Positions 25,697 through 34,883 are shown, numbered from the stretch's first letter. The stretch is 64,000 bases of DNA from CALECP01 sp964389925 (GCA_964389925.1 CAYMGE010000012.1:1-64000), one strand, 5' to 3'. Program-made: numbers and translations. The notes: generated by a model not told the origin, from the letters alone.

Positions 25697-26106
25697 ACTA
25701 TCTCTCTTTTTTTCAATGGTTTAGTAAAACTTTTTAGGCTATGACTGGTTTTCTTGTAAATGCTTTGAATGGTCTTTAAATCATGCCACCGATATAAGTT
25801 TGAGAAACTGTTCTACATTAAAACAGAAGAATCCGGACTTCGCGCAATCACTCTATATATAGTACATTGAGAAGTTCAAGAAACTACCTTAATTGATTTT
25901 TCAACACTTTTTCTAACTTATAGTATTGTACCGTCTTATTATAAAAATCCAAAGATGTTGCTCGATATTAGATAAGCAAAGCATTGGTGCTTTAACGAAT
26001 TATCGGACTTATGGATTCTCGTTGTTCTGATGTAGTGCATGGACAAAGAGCAATAAGGTATTCCGTATAGTAACAACCCCTATCTGGAAAAACTGATCTC
26101 ACCGGC
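25697..26106. other. AT-rich divergent intergenic region
   Basis: About 400 bases between two divergent genes. It contains the minus-strand leader of the lamin-tail gene (GAGAGAT ribosome site) and, at its right end, the ctaA promoter. No ORF, tRNA or strong repeat was seen. Confidence 0.5.
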
Positions 26107-26112
26107 TACAAT
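26107..26112 (+). promoter_or_regulatory. -10 box of ctaA, predicted leaderless start
   Basis: TACAAT at 26107-26112 is six bases before the second of two in-frame ATGs (26119). The -35 (CTGGAA, 26084-26089, 17-base spacer) is weak. Confidence 0.45.
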
Positions 26113-26118
26113 ATGAGA

Positions 26119-27045
26119 ATGAGAAATCGCTTTGCAAATTATGCCATCATTGTTTTAGTTACTAATCTGCTTGTTATTTTGTGGGGCGGGTTTGTTAGCG
26201 CAAGCGGGGCAGGGGATGGGTGTGGCGAGGCATGGCCACTTTGTGCAACAGCGGCCGAACGTACCGCAACAAGCCTAGAGACATTTATTGAACTATTTCA
26301 TCGTATTACGAGCGGAATTGCACTAATTTTAGTCATTGTGATGTATATACGAGCGCGAAATTGGTTTGAGAAAGGCGATCCAGTCCGTATCAGTGCATTC
26401 TGGTCACTCATTTTTATACTAATTGAAGCCATGATTGGTGCGCTGATTGTCCTCTTTGGTCTCGTGGCTGACAATGAGAATGTCGCACGAGCTTTCACGC
26501 AACCTATTCATCTCGTCAACACCTATTTCTTGTTAGCTGCTCTTCTGCTTACTATTTACTGGTCACATACTGACGGTCAAAGAGGGTTTGCGAAGAGGCA
26601 ATTTATGTCACTATTTGCCATTGCACTAGGCGGGGTTCTATTATTGAGTGCGTTTGGAACAATTGCATCATTGGCAAGTACAATCTTTCCATCGCTAACA
26701 TTTTGGGAGGGCGTGCAGAAAGACTTCTCAGCCGATTCTCATTATCTCATCCGTCTCCGTGTCCTCCATCCCATTATTGCAACACTAATTGGTATTTACC
26801 TTCTCTGGTTCACCCAAAAAATTGGGCAATATATTCCGTCTACTAGACCACTTAGCACGATAATACTCATTATCTTCACATTACAGTATGCTCTTGGTGT
26901 CCTCAACGCGGTTTTGCTCACTCCAATCGTCATTCAGCTAATACACCTCCTTCTATCAGATCTGCTTTGGCTTGGGTTAATTTGGCTCATGGCAACGACA
27001 CTTCACGCAGAACGAGTTCCTACCTTTTCAGTGACAGCCGCATGA
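26119..27045 (+). CDS. ctaA: heme A synthase
   Basis: 308 residues, eight hydrophobic helices, COX15/CtaA family: oxidises the C8 methyl of heme O to make heme A for cytochrome aa3-type oxidases. The paired-Cys loop GDGCGEAWPLC after helix 1, and conserved histidines in ELFHRITSG, PIHLVN, RVLHPI and LIHLLL, are visible. Start chosen at 26119 because of the -10 spacing; an ATG at 26113 is also in frame. Translationally coupled to the DUF72 gene. No ctaB or oxidase genes are in the window. Confidence 0.9.
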   Translation: MRNRFANYAIIVLVTNLLVILWGGFVSASGAGDGCGEAWPLCATAAERTATSLETFIELFHRITSGIALILVIVMYIRARNWFEKGDPVRISAFWSLIFILIEAMIGALIVLFGLVADNENVARAFTQPIHLVNTYFLLAALLLTIYWSHTDGQRGFAKRQFMSLFAIALGGVLLLSAFGTIASLASTIFPSLTFWEGVQKDFSADSHYLIRLRVLHPIIATLIGIYLLWFTQKIGQYIPSTRPLSTIILIIFTLQYALGVLNAVLLTPIVIQLIHLLLSDLLWLGLIWLMATTLHAERVPTFSVTAA

Positions 27046-27827
27046 ACTGGAAAATTGGGACAGTCGGCTTCGGCTACAAGCAATGGCGCGGCACCTTCTA
27101 TCCTCAAGGGATGAAATCGGCCGATTACCTTTCGCACTATGCCCAATTTTTTGACTCAGTTGAAATTGACTCAACTTTCTATGGGACACCTCCTCGTTCA
27201 ACTGTAGAAAAGTGGGCAAGAGCTGTCCCCGCAAATTTCCGCTTCTCATTAAAAACGCCACGTATCATCACACATGCAACACCTTTACCACAAGCAGTTG
27301 CACCGATGACCAGCTTTGTCGAGCGTGTTAGTCTCCTAAATGAGAAGCTAGGCGCGGTCTTGATTCAGTTTCCGGCTGCGTTCAAAGTTAGACAGCTCAA
27401 CACATTGAGTGACTTCCTCACCCGTTTGCCAACGGCACGCTACGCGATTGAGTTTCGCCATCCATCTTGGGAGATTGAAGAAACAGTGGCGATGCTGCAA
27501 GAACATCATTGTGCTTTCGTTGCGGCCGATTATGGCACAACCAATGAGCATCGTATGGCTGAATTTACCGCCCGTCCAACGACCAACGGGCTTTATCTAC
27601 GTTTCATCGGCCGACACGGTGCATTTAACACCAAAAACGAGGTGAAAATTGATCAAACACCGCGTTTGCAGCGCTGGCTAAACAGTATTGAATCTACCCG
27701 CACCGTTTACGCTTACTTCAACAATGACTACAGCGGCTACTCAATTGCAACAGCCAACCAGCTAAAATCACAGCTAGCGTTACCATACGCTCATCCGAAA
27801 ATTTTTAAGCAACAGTCGCTCCTTTGA
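27042..27827 (+). CDS. DUF72 family protein
   Basis: 261 residues beginning MNWKIGTVGFGYKQWRGTFY, with FFDSVEIDSTFYGTP and YAIEFRHPSW, all typical of the DUF72 (YecE-like) TIM-barrel family. Members have no settled biochemical role. Its ATG overlaps the ctaA stop by 4 bases, so it is cotranscribed with heme A synthase. Confidence 0.88.
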   Translation: MNWKIGTVGFGYKQWRGTFYPQGMKSADYLSHYAQFFDSVEIDSTFYGTPPRSTVEKWARAVPANFRFSLKTPRIITHATPLPQAVAPMTSFVERVSLLNEKLGAVLIQFPAAFKVRQLNTLSDFLTRLPTARYAIEFRHPSWEIEETVAMLQEHHCAFVAADYGTTNEHRMAEFTARPTTNGLYLRFIGRHGAFNTKNEVKIDQTPRLQRWLNSIESTRTVYAYFNNDYSGYSIATANQLKSQLALPYAHPKIFKQQSLL

Positions 27828-27868
27828 GTGAAACCACGTTGTTGGTGTTAACGTGGTATTCTGCCACT

Positions 27869-29002
27869 ATGAAACGTGCATCGCACTTGTATCGACTCAT
27901 CATAGGCTATCGTTGGATCAGCTTGTTACCTCCGTTGCTTGCACTCGTCGTGCAACAACAAAGCATCTTACTTTGGCTTGTTGCTGCGGTTATGACACTT
28001 GGCGCGAGCCTTTGCTTTGAACCTATTAAACGCTGGCTATACGACTATCCTGCGCTCTTATTGCTCGATTTGTTACTCATAATGCTCTTAGTTTATTTGA
28101 GTGGTGGCTGGCAATCTCCCTATTATCTCTTCGCTACGAGTCCATTGCTCGTGTCTGCATTTTTGCTGAAGCGAAGAGATACCGTGTTAATGACTGCTGT
28201 TTTGTTCTTATTGTACAGCTTGATAGTTTTATCGGGCGCAACAATAAACGGCATAATCGTTATAACCCAGTTGGTCGGTTTTATTTTACTAGCTGGCTCG
28301 TTTGGATATGTGGCGACACTGCTCAATCAGCTAGAGGAATACGATGAACAACGTGCTATGGAACAAAAGGATTTAACACATACGGCGATTGAGCGGGAGC
28401 GTCTTCGTATTGCGCGAGATATGCACGACACCATTTCACAGTCACTGTTTGGTCTTGTATTTGCGCTCAATGGTTGTCAAAAGCTGCTAGCCGATCAGCC
28501 AGACTTAGTGGCAAAAGAGTTGCGCGAGCTTGAACAGATAGCACAAACGGCACGTAGCGAATTGCGGCACGTCATTTTTGATCTGTGGCCAGACGAATTA
28601 ACAAGTGAAGGACTTTCGGCCGATCTCCACCGCTATTTCAACAACCTAGCCGAGCGACCGATTGAACTCGAACTTGACATCAATGGTGAGTTTGCTCCCC
28701 TAACCCCGTATGTCCGCCGCACGCTTTATCGCATCTGCCAAGAATCGCTGGCAAACATCGTGCATCACTCATCGGCCGATCACGCCCGTGTCTGTCTCGA
28801 TATTGCCAACGGTCGCGTTCGTCTGCTTGTCCGCGACAACGGCATTGGGTTTAATCCTGCAACAGCGTATGACGATAAGCCCACAGAGCATTTCGGGTTG
28901 CGCGGGATGGCAGAACGCGCTCAGACGTTGGGAGGAACCTTTGATTTATTTAGTCGGCCGAATGAAGGGACATCTATCGTGGTCGATATTCCGATTGTAT
29001 GA
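27869..29002 (+). CDS. NarL-type sensor histidine kinase
   Basis: 377 residues from MKRASHLYRL. N-terminal membrane region with about six helices (30-180) and no obvious extracellular sensor. The HisKA_3 dimerisation box is ERERLRIARDMHDTISQSLF with the phospho-accepting His. The ATPase part has RDNGIGFNP and HFGLRGMAERA. A TATTCT box with TGG before it (extended -10, 27854-27862) lies six bases before this ATG, so the start further upstream is rejected. It pairs with the response regulator by ATGA overlap. The signal is unknown; membrane state or a small hydrophobic molecule is plausible. Confidence 0.92.
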   Translation: MKRASHLYRLIIGYRWISLLPPLLALVVQQQSILLWLVAAVMTLGASLCFEPIKRWLYDYPALLLLDLLLIMLLVYLSGGWQSPYYLFATSPLLVSAFLLKRRDTVLMTAVLFLLYSLIVLSGATINGIIVITQLVGFILLAGSFGYVATLLNQLEEYDEQRAMEQKDLTHTAIERERLRIARDMHDTISQSLFGLVFALNGCQKLLADQPDLVAKELRELEQIAQTARSELRHVIFDLWPDELTSEGLSADLHRYFNNLAERPIELELDINGEFAPLTPYVRRTLYRICQESLANIVHHSSADHARVCLDIANGRVRLLVRDNGIGFNPATAYDDKPTEHFGLRGMAERAQTLGGTFDLFSRPNEGTSIVVDIPIV

Positions 29003-29631
29003 AAAAATTTCGTATTCTCATTGCTGACGATCACGCCGTTGTCCGACGTGGACTCGCCCTCGTTCTCCAACAAGAAGCTGATTTCGATGTTGTTGGCGAA
29101 GCACGCGATGGACAAGACGCATATAACCGCATTTTTACCCTTGTACCTGACATCGTTTTGCTCGACTACAAAATGCCACATTGGGACGGCTTCACCGCCG
29201 CCAAACATATCCACCGTGAACTACCAGCGATTCGTATTATCATTCTCTCAGGTGCGCCGGTTGATGATGCGGTTTTTGACCATCTTGAAGAGGTTCATGG
29301 TTATGTTCATAAAGAAATTTCTCCTGCCAATCTCGGCCGTGTCATCCGCGCTGTCGCTAGTGGAGAACGCTACTTTGATCCACTAATTACACAAGCCTTG
29401 CTCAAGCAGCGCACAGCACCCAGCATTGCAGCACCCTCGCTCTCGCCACGTGAGTTAGAAGTGTTGCGCCTAATGGCAACACCAGCCACTTACCGCGAAA
29501 TCGCAGACCAGCTCATCGTGGCTGAATCGACCGTTCACACCTACGTGCGACGGATTTTGAAAAAGCTAGATCAGCCCAATCGCACACAGGCTGTCCTCAA
29601 CGCAACTCGTTCAGGGCTACTGAAGCGTTAA
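28999..29631 (+). CDS. LuxR/NarL-family response regulator
   Basis: 210 residues: receiver domain (ILIADDHAVVRRGLALVLQQ, phospho-acceptor Asp in IVLLDYKMP, Lys of the active site near VHKEIS) and a C-terminal LuxR HTH (LSPRELEVLRLMATPATYRE, then IADQLIVAESTVHTYVRRIL). It is the cognate partner of the kinase it overlaps. Targets are not evident in the window. Confidence 0.94.
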   Translation: MKKFRILIADDHAVVRRGLALVLQQEADFDVVGEARDGQDAYNRIFTLVPDIVLLDYKMPHWDGFTAAKHIHRELPAIRIIILSGAPVDDAVFDHLEEVHGYVHKEISPANLGRVIRAVASGERYFDPLITQALLKQRTAPSIAAPSLSPRELEVLRLMATPATYREIADQLIVAESTVHTYVRRILKKLDQPNRTQAVLNATRSGLLKR

Positions 29632-29665
29632 GTCACAAGATAATAGTGAAAACTCGGCCGAAAAA

Positions 29666-29724
29666 TTGGACACAACCCTAATCGGTGGTACGATCTCTTT
29701 TGTAATATATCAGTGATATATCAG
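29666..29724 (+). promoter_or_regulatory. gntR promoter and TGATATATCA operator
   Basis: TTGGAC (29666-29671), 17-base spacer, TACGAT (29689-29694). The predicted start is near 29701. Directly after it are two copies of the word TAATATATCAG/TGATATATCAG at an 11-base spacing (29703-29724). They also form a perfect palindrome, ATATATCA-G-TGATATAT (29705-29721). The same element with the same spacing is at 32036-32058, so this is a likely autoregulatory GntR operator. Confidence 0.7.
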
Positions 29725-29726
29725 CA

Positions 29727-30374
29727 ATGTCATTAAGCACTCAGGCCTATACAACGATTAAGCAACAGATTGTCACACTGCAACTTCGGCCGGGTGCGGT
29801 GATCGATGAGAACGCCCTACGTGCTAACTTAGGGTTGGGGCGCACGCCAATCCGCGAGGCACTACAGCGACTCAATCGTGAACAGCTAGTCAATATCATC
29901 CCGCGTCGTGGCACATTTGTTAGCGACATCAACATGGCAGACTTGCCACTACTTTACGAGACTCGCGCCGTTCTCGAACGGCACACGGCCGAGTTAGCCG
30001 CGCTACGTGGGACACAAGCACATTGGGACGACATGGCAGACGTGCTTGATGAAGCGACATTGGCACAAACTTTGCCAAATCGCGCCAACCACATGATCGA
30101 AATCGATCAACGCTGTCATGAAATTATGTATGCAGCGGCAGCAAATCACTTTTTGACGGATACTCTGACGCAACTTTATGCACAAAGTCACCGCCTATGG
30201 CATATTTACCTTTCTAAGGTGGACACGATGCAGCAGGCAGTTTTGGGACATCGTGAGATTCTGCACGCGCTGAGTTCGGCCGATGCCGCACGTGCTGGTG
30301 ACTTAATGGAAAAACATATCCGCTCCTTCCAAGCCGAAATTGAAGCGGCAATCGTGAGCGAGCTTAAACTATAG
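29727..30374 (+). CDS. GntR-family (FadR/VanR-like) transcriptional regulator
   Basis: 215 residues: wHTH at the N terminus (QAYTTIKQQIVTLQLRPGAV, LGLGRTPIREALQRLNREQL, IIPRRGTFV) and an all-helical FCD ligand-binding domain (LPLLYETRAVLERHTAELAA, with His residues suited to metal binding: NHMIEID, CHEIM, GHREIL, EKHIRSF). It precedes the methylated-amine genes and the same operator lies in front of itself and of the flavoprotein gene, so it is the regulator of this catabolic unit. Ligand unknown. Confidence 0.92.
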   Translation: MSLSTQAYTTIKQQIVTLQLRPGAVIDENALRANLGLGRTPIREALQRLNREQLVNIIPRRGTFVSDINMADLPLLYETRAVLERHTAELAALRGTQAHWDDMADVLDEATLAQTLPNRANHMIEIDQRCHEIMYAAAANHFLTDTLTQLYAQSHRLWHIYLSKVDTMQQAVLGHREILHALSSADAARAGDLMEKHIRSFQAEIEAAIVSELKL

Positions 30375-30420
30375 TGGCTAGTTGCTGGTAGCTAGTGAAG
30401 ATAGCTTCTTACTAGCCACT
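30373..30420 (+). repeat. intercistronic hairpin, gntR/mttB-like
   Basis: AGTGGCTAGT (30373-30382) pairs perfectly with ACTAGCCACT (30411-30420). The left arm continues with GCTAGTTGCTGGTAGCTAG-type words, and the inner GAAG/CTTC also pairs. The structure begins at the gntR stop codon. The GCTAGTTG word recurs in tandem at 59205-59240. Confidence 0.75.
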
Positions 30421-30439
30421 AGCCCCTTTTGAGGCAAAA

Positions 30440-31963
30440 ATGGGACGTACACGCAGAAGACGGCGCGACAAATCGGCCGCTAAAAAAGCAGCACAGACCG
30501 CTAAAATCACCCAACCCGTACATAGCATGATGGTCTATGAGGTGTTGAGTCAAGAGGGGGTTGAGCGCGTTGACGACGTATCGATGCAGATTTTAGAGGA
30601 GATCGGCATTGATTTTTACGATGATGAATGCCTTGCCATCCTCAAAGAAAATGGAGCAATCGTCAAAGGCGAGACAGTATTTTTTGATCGAAATCTCGTC
30701 AGAGAGTGGATCGGCAAAGCACCAAGCCAGTTTACACAACTGGCGCGTAATCCAGAGCGCAATGTTCAGATCGGCGGCAATAAGATGTGCTTTGCACCTG
30801 TCTATGGGCCTCCGTTTGTATACGATAGGGAGCGCGGCCGACGTGAAGCCAAGATGGTCGATTTTGAGAACTTTATCAAGTTGACCTACATGACTCCCTA
30901 TCTACATCACAGTGGCGGAACGGTCTGTGAGCCGACGGACACCGAACGCCACACGCGCCACCTTGACATGGTTTACGCGCACATGAAGTACAGCGATAAG
31001 CCCTTCATGGGGTCCGTGACAAGCCAGCTAAACGCTCGTCACACGATAGAGCTATGCGAAATCCTGTATGGTGCAGACGCGATCCGTGAAAATCCAGCCA
31101 CCGTTTCGCTCATCAACGTCAGCAGCCCACGTCGCTATGATGACCGCATGTTGGGTGCGATGAAGGAATACGCCAAGGCACGTCAAGCGGTCTTGATGAG
31201 TCCCTTTATTCTGTCGGGTGCGATGTCCCCTGTCTCGGTTGCTGGCACGGCGGCGCAAATCAATGCAGAGGCATTGGCTGGAATTGCGTTAGTTCAGATG
31301 ATTTGTCCGGGCAGCCCTGTGATCTATGGCGCGTTTCAGACGAATATCGACTTGCAGAGCGGTGCGCCTGTCTTTGGCTCGGCCGAATCTCAGCACGCCC
31401 TCTACTGCACTGCCCAACTCGCCCGTTATCACAATCTCCCTGTCCGCAGCGGCGGCATGTTTGCCAGCAGCAAAATCGCCGATGCACAAGCCGCCTATGA
31501 ATCAACCATCGTCATGCAAGCCGCCATGCACGGGCGCATCAACTTCGTCCTACACGCCGCTGGCTGGCTCGAAGGTGGACTCGCAGCGGGCTATGAAAAG
31601 TTCGTCATGGACACCGAAGTGCTTGGCATGATGCACCGCTTCTTAGAGCCAATTGATTTGAGCGACGAAGCGTTCGCCATGGATTCCCAACGTACGGTTC
31701 CACCCGGTGGTCATCATCTGGGTACGGATCACACGATGCGAAACTTCCGTGATGCGTTCTTTCGCAGCGATCTGTTTGATTACAATTCGGCCGAACAGTG
31801 GCTCGAAGAAGGCGGCAAAACATCCGAAGCGGTCGCCAATACACGCTACAAAAAGCTGCTCCGCGAATACGAAGCCCCGCCGCTCGATCCCGCCATCGAT
31901 GAAGCCCTCAACGACTACATGGCACGCACGAAGCCAACTATTTCGCTAGACAACGGTGGTTAG
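30440..31963 (+). CDS. MttB-family (non-pyrrolysine) methyltransferase
   Basis: 507 residues, trimethylamine methyltransferase family COG5598. There is no in-frame TAG, so it belongs to the non-pyrrolysine branch, in which MtgB uses glycine betaine. Such enzymes transfer a methyl group from a quaternary amine to a Co(I) corrinoid protein. The TIM-barrel core shows VPPGGHHLGTDHTMRNFRDA near the C terminus and GSVTSQLNARHTIELCEIL in the middle. The N terminus is strikingly basic (MGRTRRRRRDKSAAKKA). No corrinoid protein gene is in the window. Context (dehydrogenase and ETF downstream) suggests demethylation of glycine betaine or a relative. Confidence 0.85.
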   Translation: MGRTRRRRRDKSAAKKAAQTAKITQPVHSMMVYEVLSQEGVERVDDVSMQILEEIGIDFYDDECLAILKENGAIVKGETVFFDRNLVREWIGKAPSQFTQLARNPERNVQIGGNKMCFAPVYGPPFVYDRERGRREAKMVDFENFIKLTYMTPYLHHSGGTVCEPTDTERHTRHLDMVYAHMKYSDKPFMGSVTSQLNARHTIELCEILYGADAIRENPATVSLINVSSPRRYDDRMLGAMKEYAKARQAVLMSPFILSGAMSPVSVAGTAAQINAEALAGIALVQMICPGSPVIYGAFQTNIDLQSGAPVFGSAESQHALYCTAQLARYHNLPVRSGGMFASSKIADAQAAYESTIVMQAAMHGRINFVLHAAGWLEGGLAAGYEKFVMDTEVLGMMHRFLEPIDLSDEAFAMDSQRTVPPGGHHLGTDHTMRNFRDAFFRSDLFDYNSAEQWLEEGGKTSEAVANTRYKKLLREYEAPPLDPAIDEALNDYMARTKPTISLDNGG

Positions 31964-32000
31964 ACTTTATGACAAGTTGTCAATAAGTCCCATCCCACTA

Positions 32001-32058
32001 TTGGCAACTACAATTGATTAAGTTAGAATTTTCTCGTGATATATCTGTGATATATCAC
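32001..32058 (+). promoter_or_regulatory. promoter and GntR-type operator for the flavoprotein-ETF genes
   Basis: TTGGCA (32001-32006), 17-base spacer, TAGAAT (32024-32029), then GTGATATATCTGTGATATAT followed by CAC (32036-32058), two GTGATATATC words 11 bases apart. Promoter-to-operator geometry matches that in front of gntR, so both are probably repressed by the same protein binding just downstream of the transcription start. Confidence 0.72.
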
Positions 32059-32093
32059 CAAAGTCTCAATAAAATATGCTCATATGGGAAACA

Positions 32094-32180
32094 AGGTGAA
32101 GAAGAAAGAAAGAAAGAAAGAAAGAAAAAGAGAAAGAGGTAAAGACAGTTCTTTTTCTTTCTCTTTCTTCTTTTTCACCT
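32094..32180 (+). repeat. purine/pyrimidine hairpin of GAAA repeats
   Basis: The left arm AGGTGAA followed by tandem GAAA repeats is complementary to a right arm of CTTT-type repeats ending TTCACCT. The long, mostly G-A/T-C stem lies in the untranslated leader of the flavoprotein gene. Same architecture as the other intercistronic hairpins here, with a different repeated word; the tetranucleotide run could also vary in length. Confidence 0.75.
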
Positions 32181-32297
32181 ATTTGCCTATAAGAGCGATA
32201 AAATATTAGTTACGAAAATAATAGCAACTCGGCCGACATGGATAATTCACGACGCGAATCTGCCGACACGCTACCCTATCAGAGAAGGTATTTAAGA

Positions 32298-34811
32298 ATG
32301 AGTGATTTCCCAACGAGTGCAAAAGTTGTTGTCATCGGTGCGGGCATCGTCGGCAACGGACTTGTTTACCATTTAGCTAAATTGGGCTGGACGGACATCG
32401 TCCAGATCGACAAGGGGCCACTGCCTAATCCCGGTGGCTCGACAGGCCACGCCTCTAACTTCATCTTTCCCGTTGACCACAACAAAGAGATGGTGCAACT
32501 GACCGAGGACAGCACCCGCCAATACAAAGAGTTGGGCGTTCACACGACCAGCGGCGGTATTGAAGTGGCGCGTACCGAAGCCCGAATGGAGGAGCTGCGC
32601 CGCCGTATGGCTTCTGCCAAAACGTATGGGATCGAAGGACACATGTTGACCCCCGCAGAGGTCAAAGAGTTGGTCCCATTCATTAATGAGGAGATCATTC
32701 TCGGTGGTTTTTATTGTCCTTCGGTCGGCGTAGTCGATTCATTGCGGGCTGGAACGTTGATGCGTGAGTATGCGCTTGAGCAAGGCGTTTTGTCCACACA
32801 CGCGAACGTTGAAGTGCTGGACATGACTGTGAAAGACGGCGCAATCAAAGCAGTTGTGACGGATAAAGGCACAATTGAGACTGAGTATTGTGTGATTGCG
32901 ACAGGCTGCTGGAGTCCGAAACTGGCTGCAATGGCTGGCGCGACGATTCCGCTGACTCCTGCCGTACATCAAATGATCTCTGTCGGGCCGATCCCGATTT
33001 TGCAGGATGCGCCGGGCGAAATCAGCTTCCCCATCGTGCGTGACATGGACACGTTCTGCTATGAGCGTCAGCATGGTGGCGACATGGAAGTGGGGTCTTA
33101 TGCCCATCGGCCGATTCTCATGCGTGCCGAAGACATCCCTTCTATCGCCGAATCAAAATTGTCTCCCACTGAACTCCCCTTCACTGAAGATGATTTCGAC
33201 CCACAACTCGAACAAGCGTATGAGTTGATGCCCAACATTTTGGGGAATGAAAACGCGGGCATTCGCTACGCCATCAATGGCCTTTTGTCATTGACTCCAG
33301 ACGGGTTCCCGCTCATTGGCGAAACGGAAGTTAAGAAGCTGTGGTCGGCCGCTGCGATTTGGATCAAGGAAGGGCCGGGCGCAGCGCGGATGACGGCCGA
33401 GTTGATGACACGGGGCTGGTCAGAAATCGACTCCCATCACTCAGAAATCTCGCGCTTCTACGATTACGCTCGCAGCAACCATCATGTCACCTCGCGTGCC
33501 AATGAGCATTTCAACAAAACATACGGCATCGTGCATCCCCGCGAACAGTGGGAGAGCAATCGCTACGTGCGCGTCAGCCCCTTCTTCCCACGTGAAAAAG
33601 AACTTGGCGCAGTCTTTTTTGAAACGGCTGGCTGGGAACGCCCACAATGGTATGAATCAAACGCACACCTCGTTGAAAAGTATGGGGAGCGCGTCAACAA
33701 GCGTGAACACGAGTGGGATGCTCGCTGGTGGTCGCCCATCATCAACGCAGAACACCTCAACATGCGCGAGAATTGCGCGATGGTTGATCTGACCGCGTTC
33801 GCCATTTTCGATTTCAAAGGCCCCGGCACGCTCGACTTCATGCAGAAGATGTGTACCAATCAGATGAATGTGAAGATCGGCCGCTCAGTCTACACCCCTG
33901 TCCTGTTGCCAAACGGTGGCTTCAAAATGGACATCACCGTGTTACGTCTCGGCAAACAACATTTCCGTGTTATCACGGGTGGCGGCGACGGTGGGCGCGA
34001 CAAGGCATTCTTTGAAGAACACCTACCAGAAGATATGTCTTGCCAACTGCACGACATGACCTCTGGAACCTGCACAATCGGTTTATGGGGGCCGAATGCA
34101 CGCAAAGTTCTTGAGAAACTAACAACCGATGACGTGAGCAACGAGGGAATTCCTTACGGCTCATGGAAAAAGATCCGCATTCACGGCATTCCCGCCATCG
34201 CGTTCCGCATCTCTTACGTCGGCGAACTCGGCTGGGAAATCACGTTTAACACTGAACACGGTCTCCGTGCATGGGACTACATCTATGAAGCGGGTCAAGA
34301 GTTTGGCATTGCGCCAGCGGGCATCGGCGTTTATGGCGGCACGGGTCGTCTCGAAAAAGGGTATCGCTTGATCGGGGCGGAACTCGAATCCCACTATAGC
34401 CCCGTTGAGGCTGGGCTGGCACGTCGCCGCGTCAAAAAGCAAGATTTCATCGGCAAAGAGGCATACCTCAAGGCGCGTGAATCTGAGCCAGACACCATCA
34501 TGTGTACGCTGACAGTTGACGACCACACCTCAAAATCTGGCATCCGTCGCTTTATGCAAGGTGGCGAACCACTCTGCACGCTCGACGGCGAACGCATCGA
34601 GGACAGCCATGGTCGGCCGTGCTACGTCACCTCCGCAGGCGCAGGCCCCTCTGTCGGCAAGTTCCTCTTGTTGGGCTACTTGCCAAAAGAACATGCCGTC
34701 GAAGGCAACAACCTGCTCGTCGAATATATGATGGAACAATATCCCGTCACTGTTGCCATTGCGGGCAGCACGCCGTTGTTTGATCCGAACAATGAGCGGA
34801 TGAAGGCATAA
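32298..34811 (+). CDS. dimethylglycine/sarcosine dehydrogenase-like flavoprotein (DAO + GcvT)
   Basis: About 837 residues. The N-terminal FAD-dependent oxidoreductase domain (about 1-390) starts with the dinucleotide fold KVVVIGAGIVGNGLVYHLAK and contains GGSTGHASNF. The C-terminal folate-binding GcvT-like aminomethyltransferase domains (about 430-830) include GYRLIGAELESHYSPVEAGL. This layout is that of dimethylglycine and sarcosine dehydrogenases, which oxidise an N-methyl group, pass electrons to ETF and can load formaldehyde on tetrahydrofolate. The start at 32298 has GAAGG nine bases ahead; an earlier ATG at 32238 would need to run through it. ETF genes follow directly. The precise substrate is inferred from context. 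Confidence 0.9.
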   Translation: MSDFPTSAKVVVIGAGIVGNGLVYHLAKLGWTDIVQIDKGPLPNPGGSTGHASNFIFPVDHNKEMVQLTEDSTRQYKELGVHTTSGGIEVARTEARMEELRRRMASAKTYGIEGHMLTPAEVKELVPFINEEIILGGFYCPSVGVVDSLRAGTLMREYALEQGVLSTHANVEVLDMTVKDGAIKAVVTDKGTIETEYCVIATGCWSPKLAAMAGATIPLTPAVHQMISVGPIPILQDAPGEISFPIVRDMDTFCYERQHGGDMEVGSYAHRPILMRAEDIPSIAESKLSPTELPFTEDDFDPQLEQAYELMPNILGNENAGIRYAINGLLSLTPDGFPLIGETEVKKLWSAAAIWIKEGPGAARMTAELMTRGWSEIDSHHSEISRFYDYARSNHHVTSRANEHFNKTYGIVHPREQWESNRYVRVSPFFPREKELGAVFFETAGWERPQWYESNAHLVEKYGERVNKREHEWDARWWSPIINAEHLNMRENCAMVDLTAFAIFDFKGPGTLDFMQKMCTNQMNVKIGRSVYTPVLLPNGGFKMDITVLRLGKQHFRVITGGGDGGRDKAFFEEHLPEDMSCQLHDMTSGTCTIGLWGPNARKVLEKLTTDDVSNEGIPYGSWKKIRIHGIPAIAFRISYVGELGWEITFNTEHGLRAWDYIYEAGQEFGIAPAGIGVYGGTGRLEKGYRLIGAELESHYSPVEAGLARRRVKKQDFIGKEAYLKARESEPDTIMCTLTVDDHTSKSGIRRFMQGGEPLCTLDGERIEDSHGRPCYVTSAGAGPSVGKFLLLGYLPKEHAVEGNNLLVEYMMEQYPVTVAIAGSTPLFDPNNERMKA

Positions 34812-34816
34812 AAGCG

Positions 34817-34878
34817 GGTATTCGGTAATCGGTATTCGGTCATATCAACCGAATACCGAACACCGAACACCGAATACC
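34817..34878 (+). repeat. intercistronic hairpin of GGTATTCGGT repeats
   Basis: The left arm has GGTATTCGGT twice (34817-34826, 34831-34840); the right arm has ACCGAATACC twice (34848-34857, 34869-34878) with ACCGAAC in between. It lies between the flavoprotein and etfB, ending five bases before the ATG. Confidence 0.85.
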
Positions 34879-34883
34879 AATTT

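Noticed and set aside
30440..31963. Pyrrolysine-containing MttB
   Set aside because: The reading frame is open without an in-frame TAG, and no pyl genes are in the window.
32101..32160. GAAA run taken as a sequencing artefact or simple microsatellite
   Set aside because: A complementary CTTT-type arm with matching end words (AGGTGAA/TTCACCT) follows, so it is part of a hairpin.
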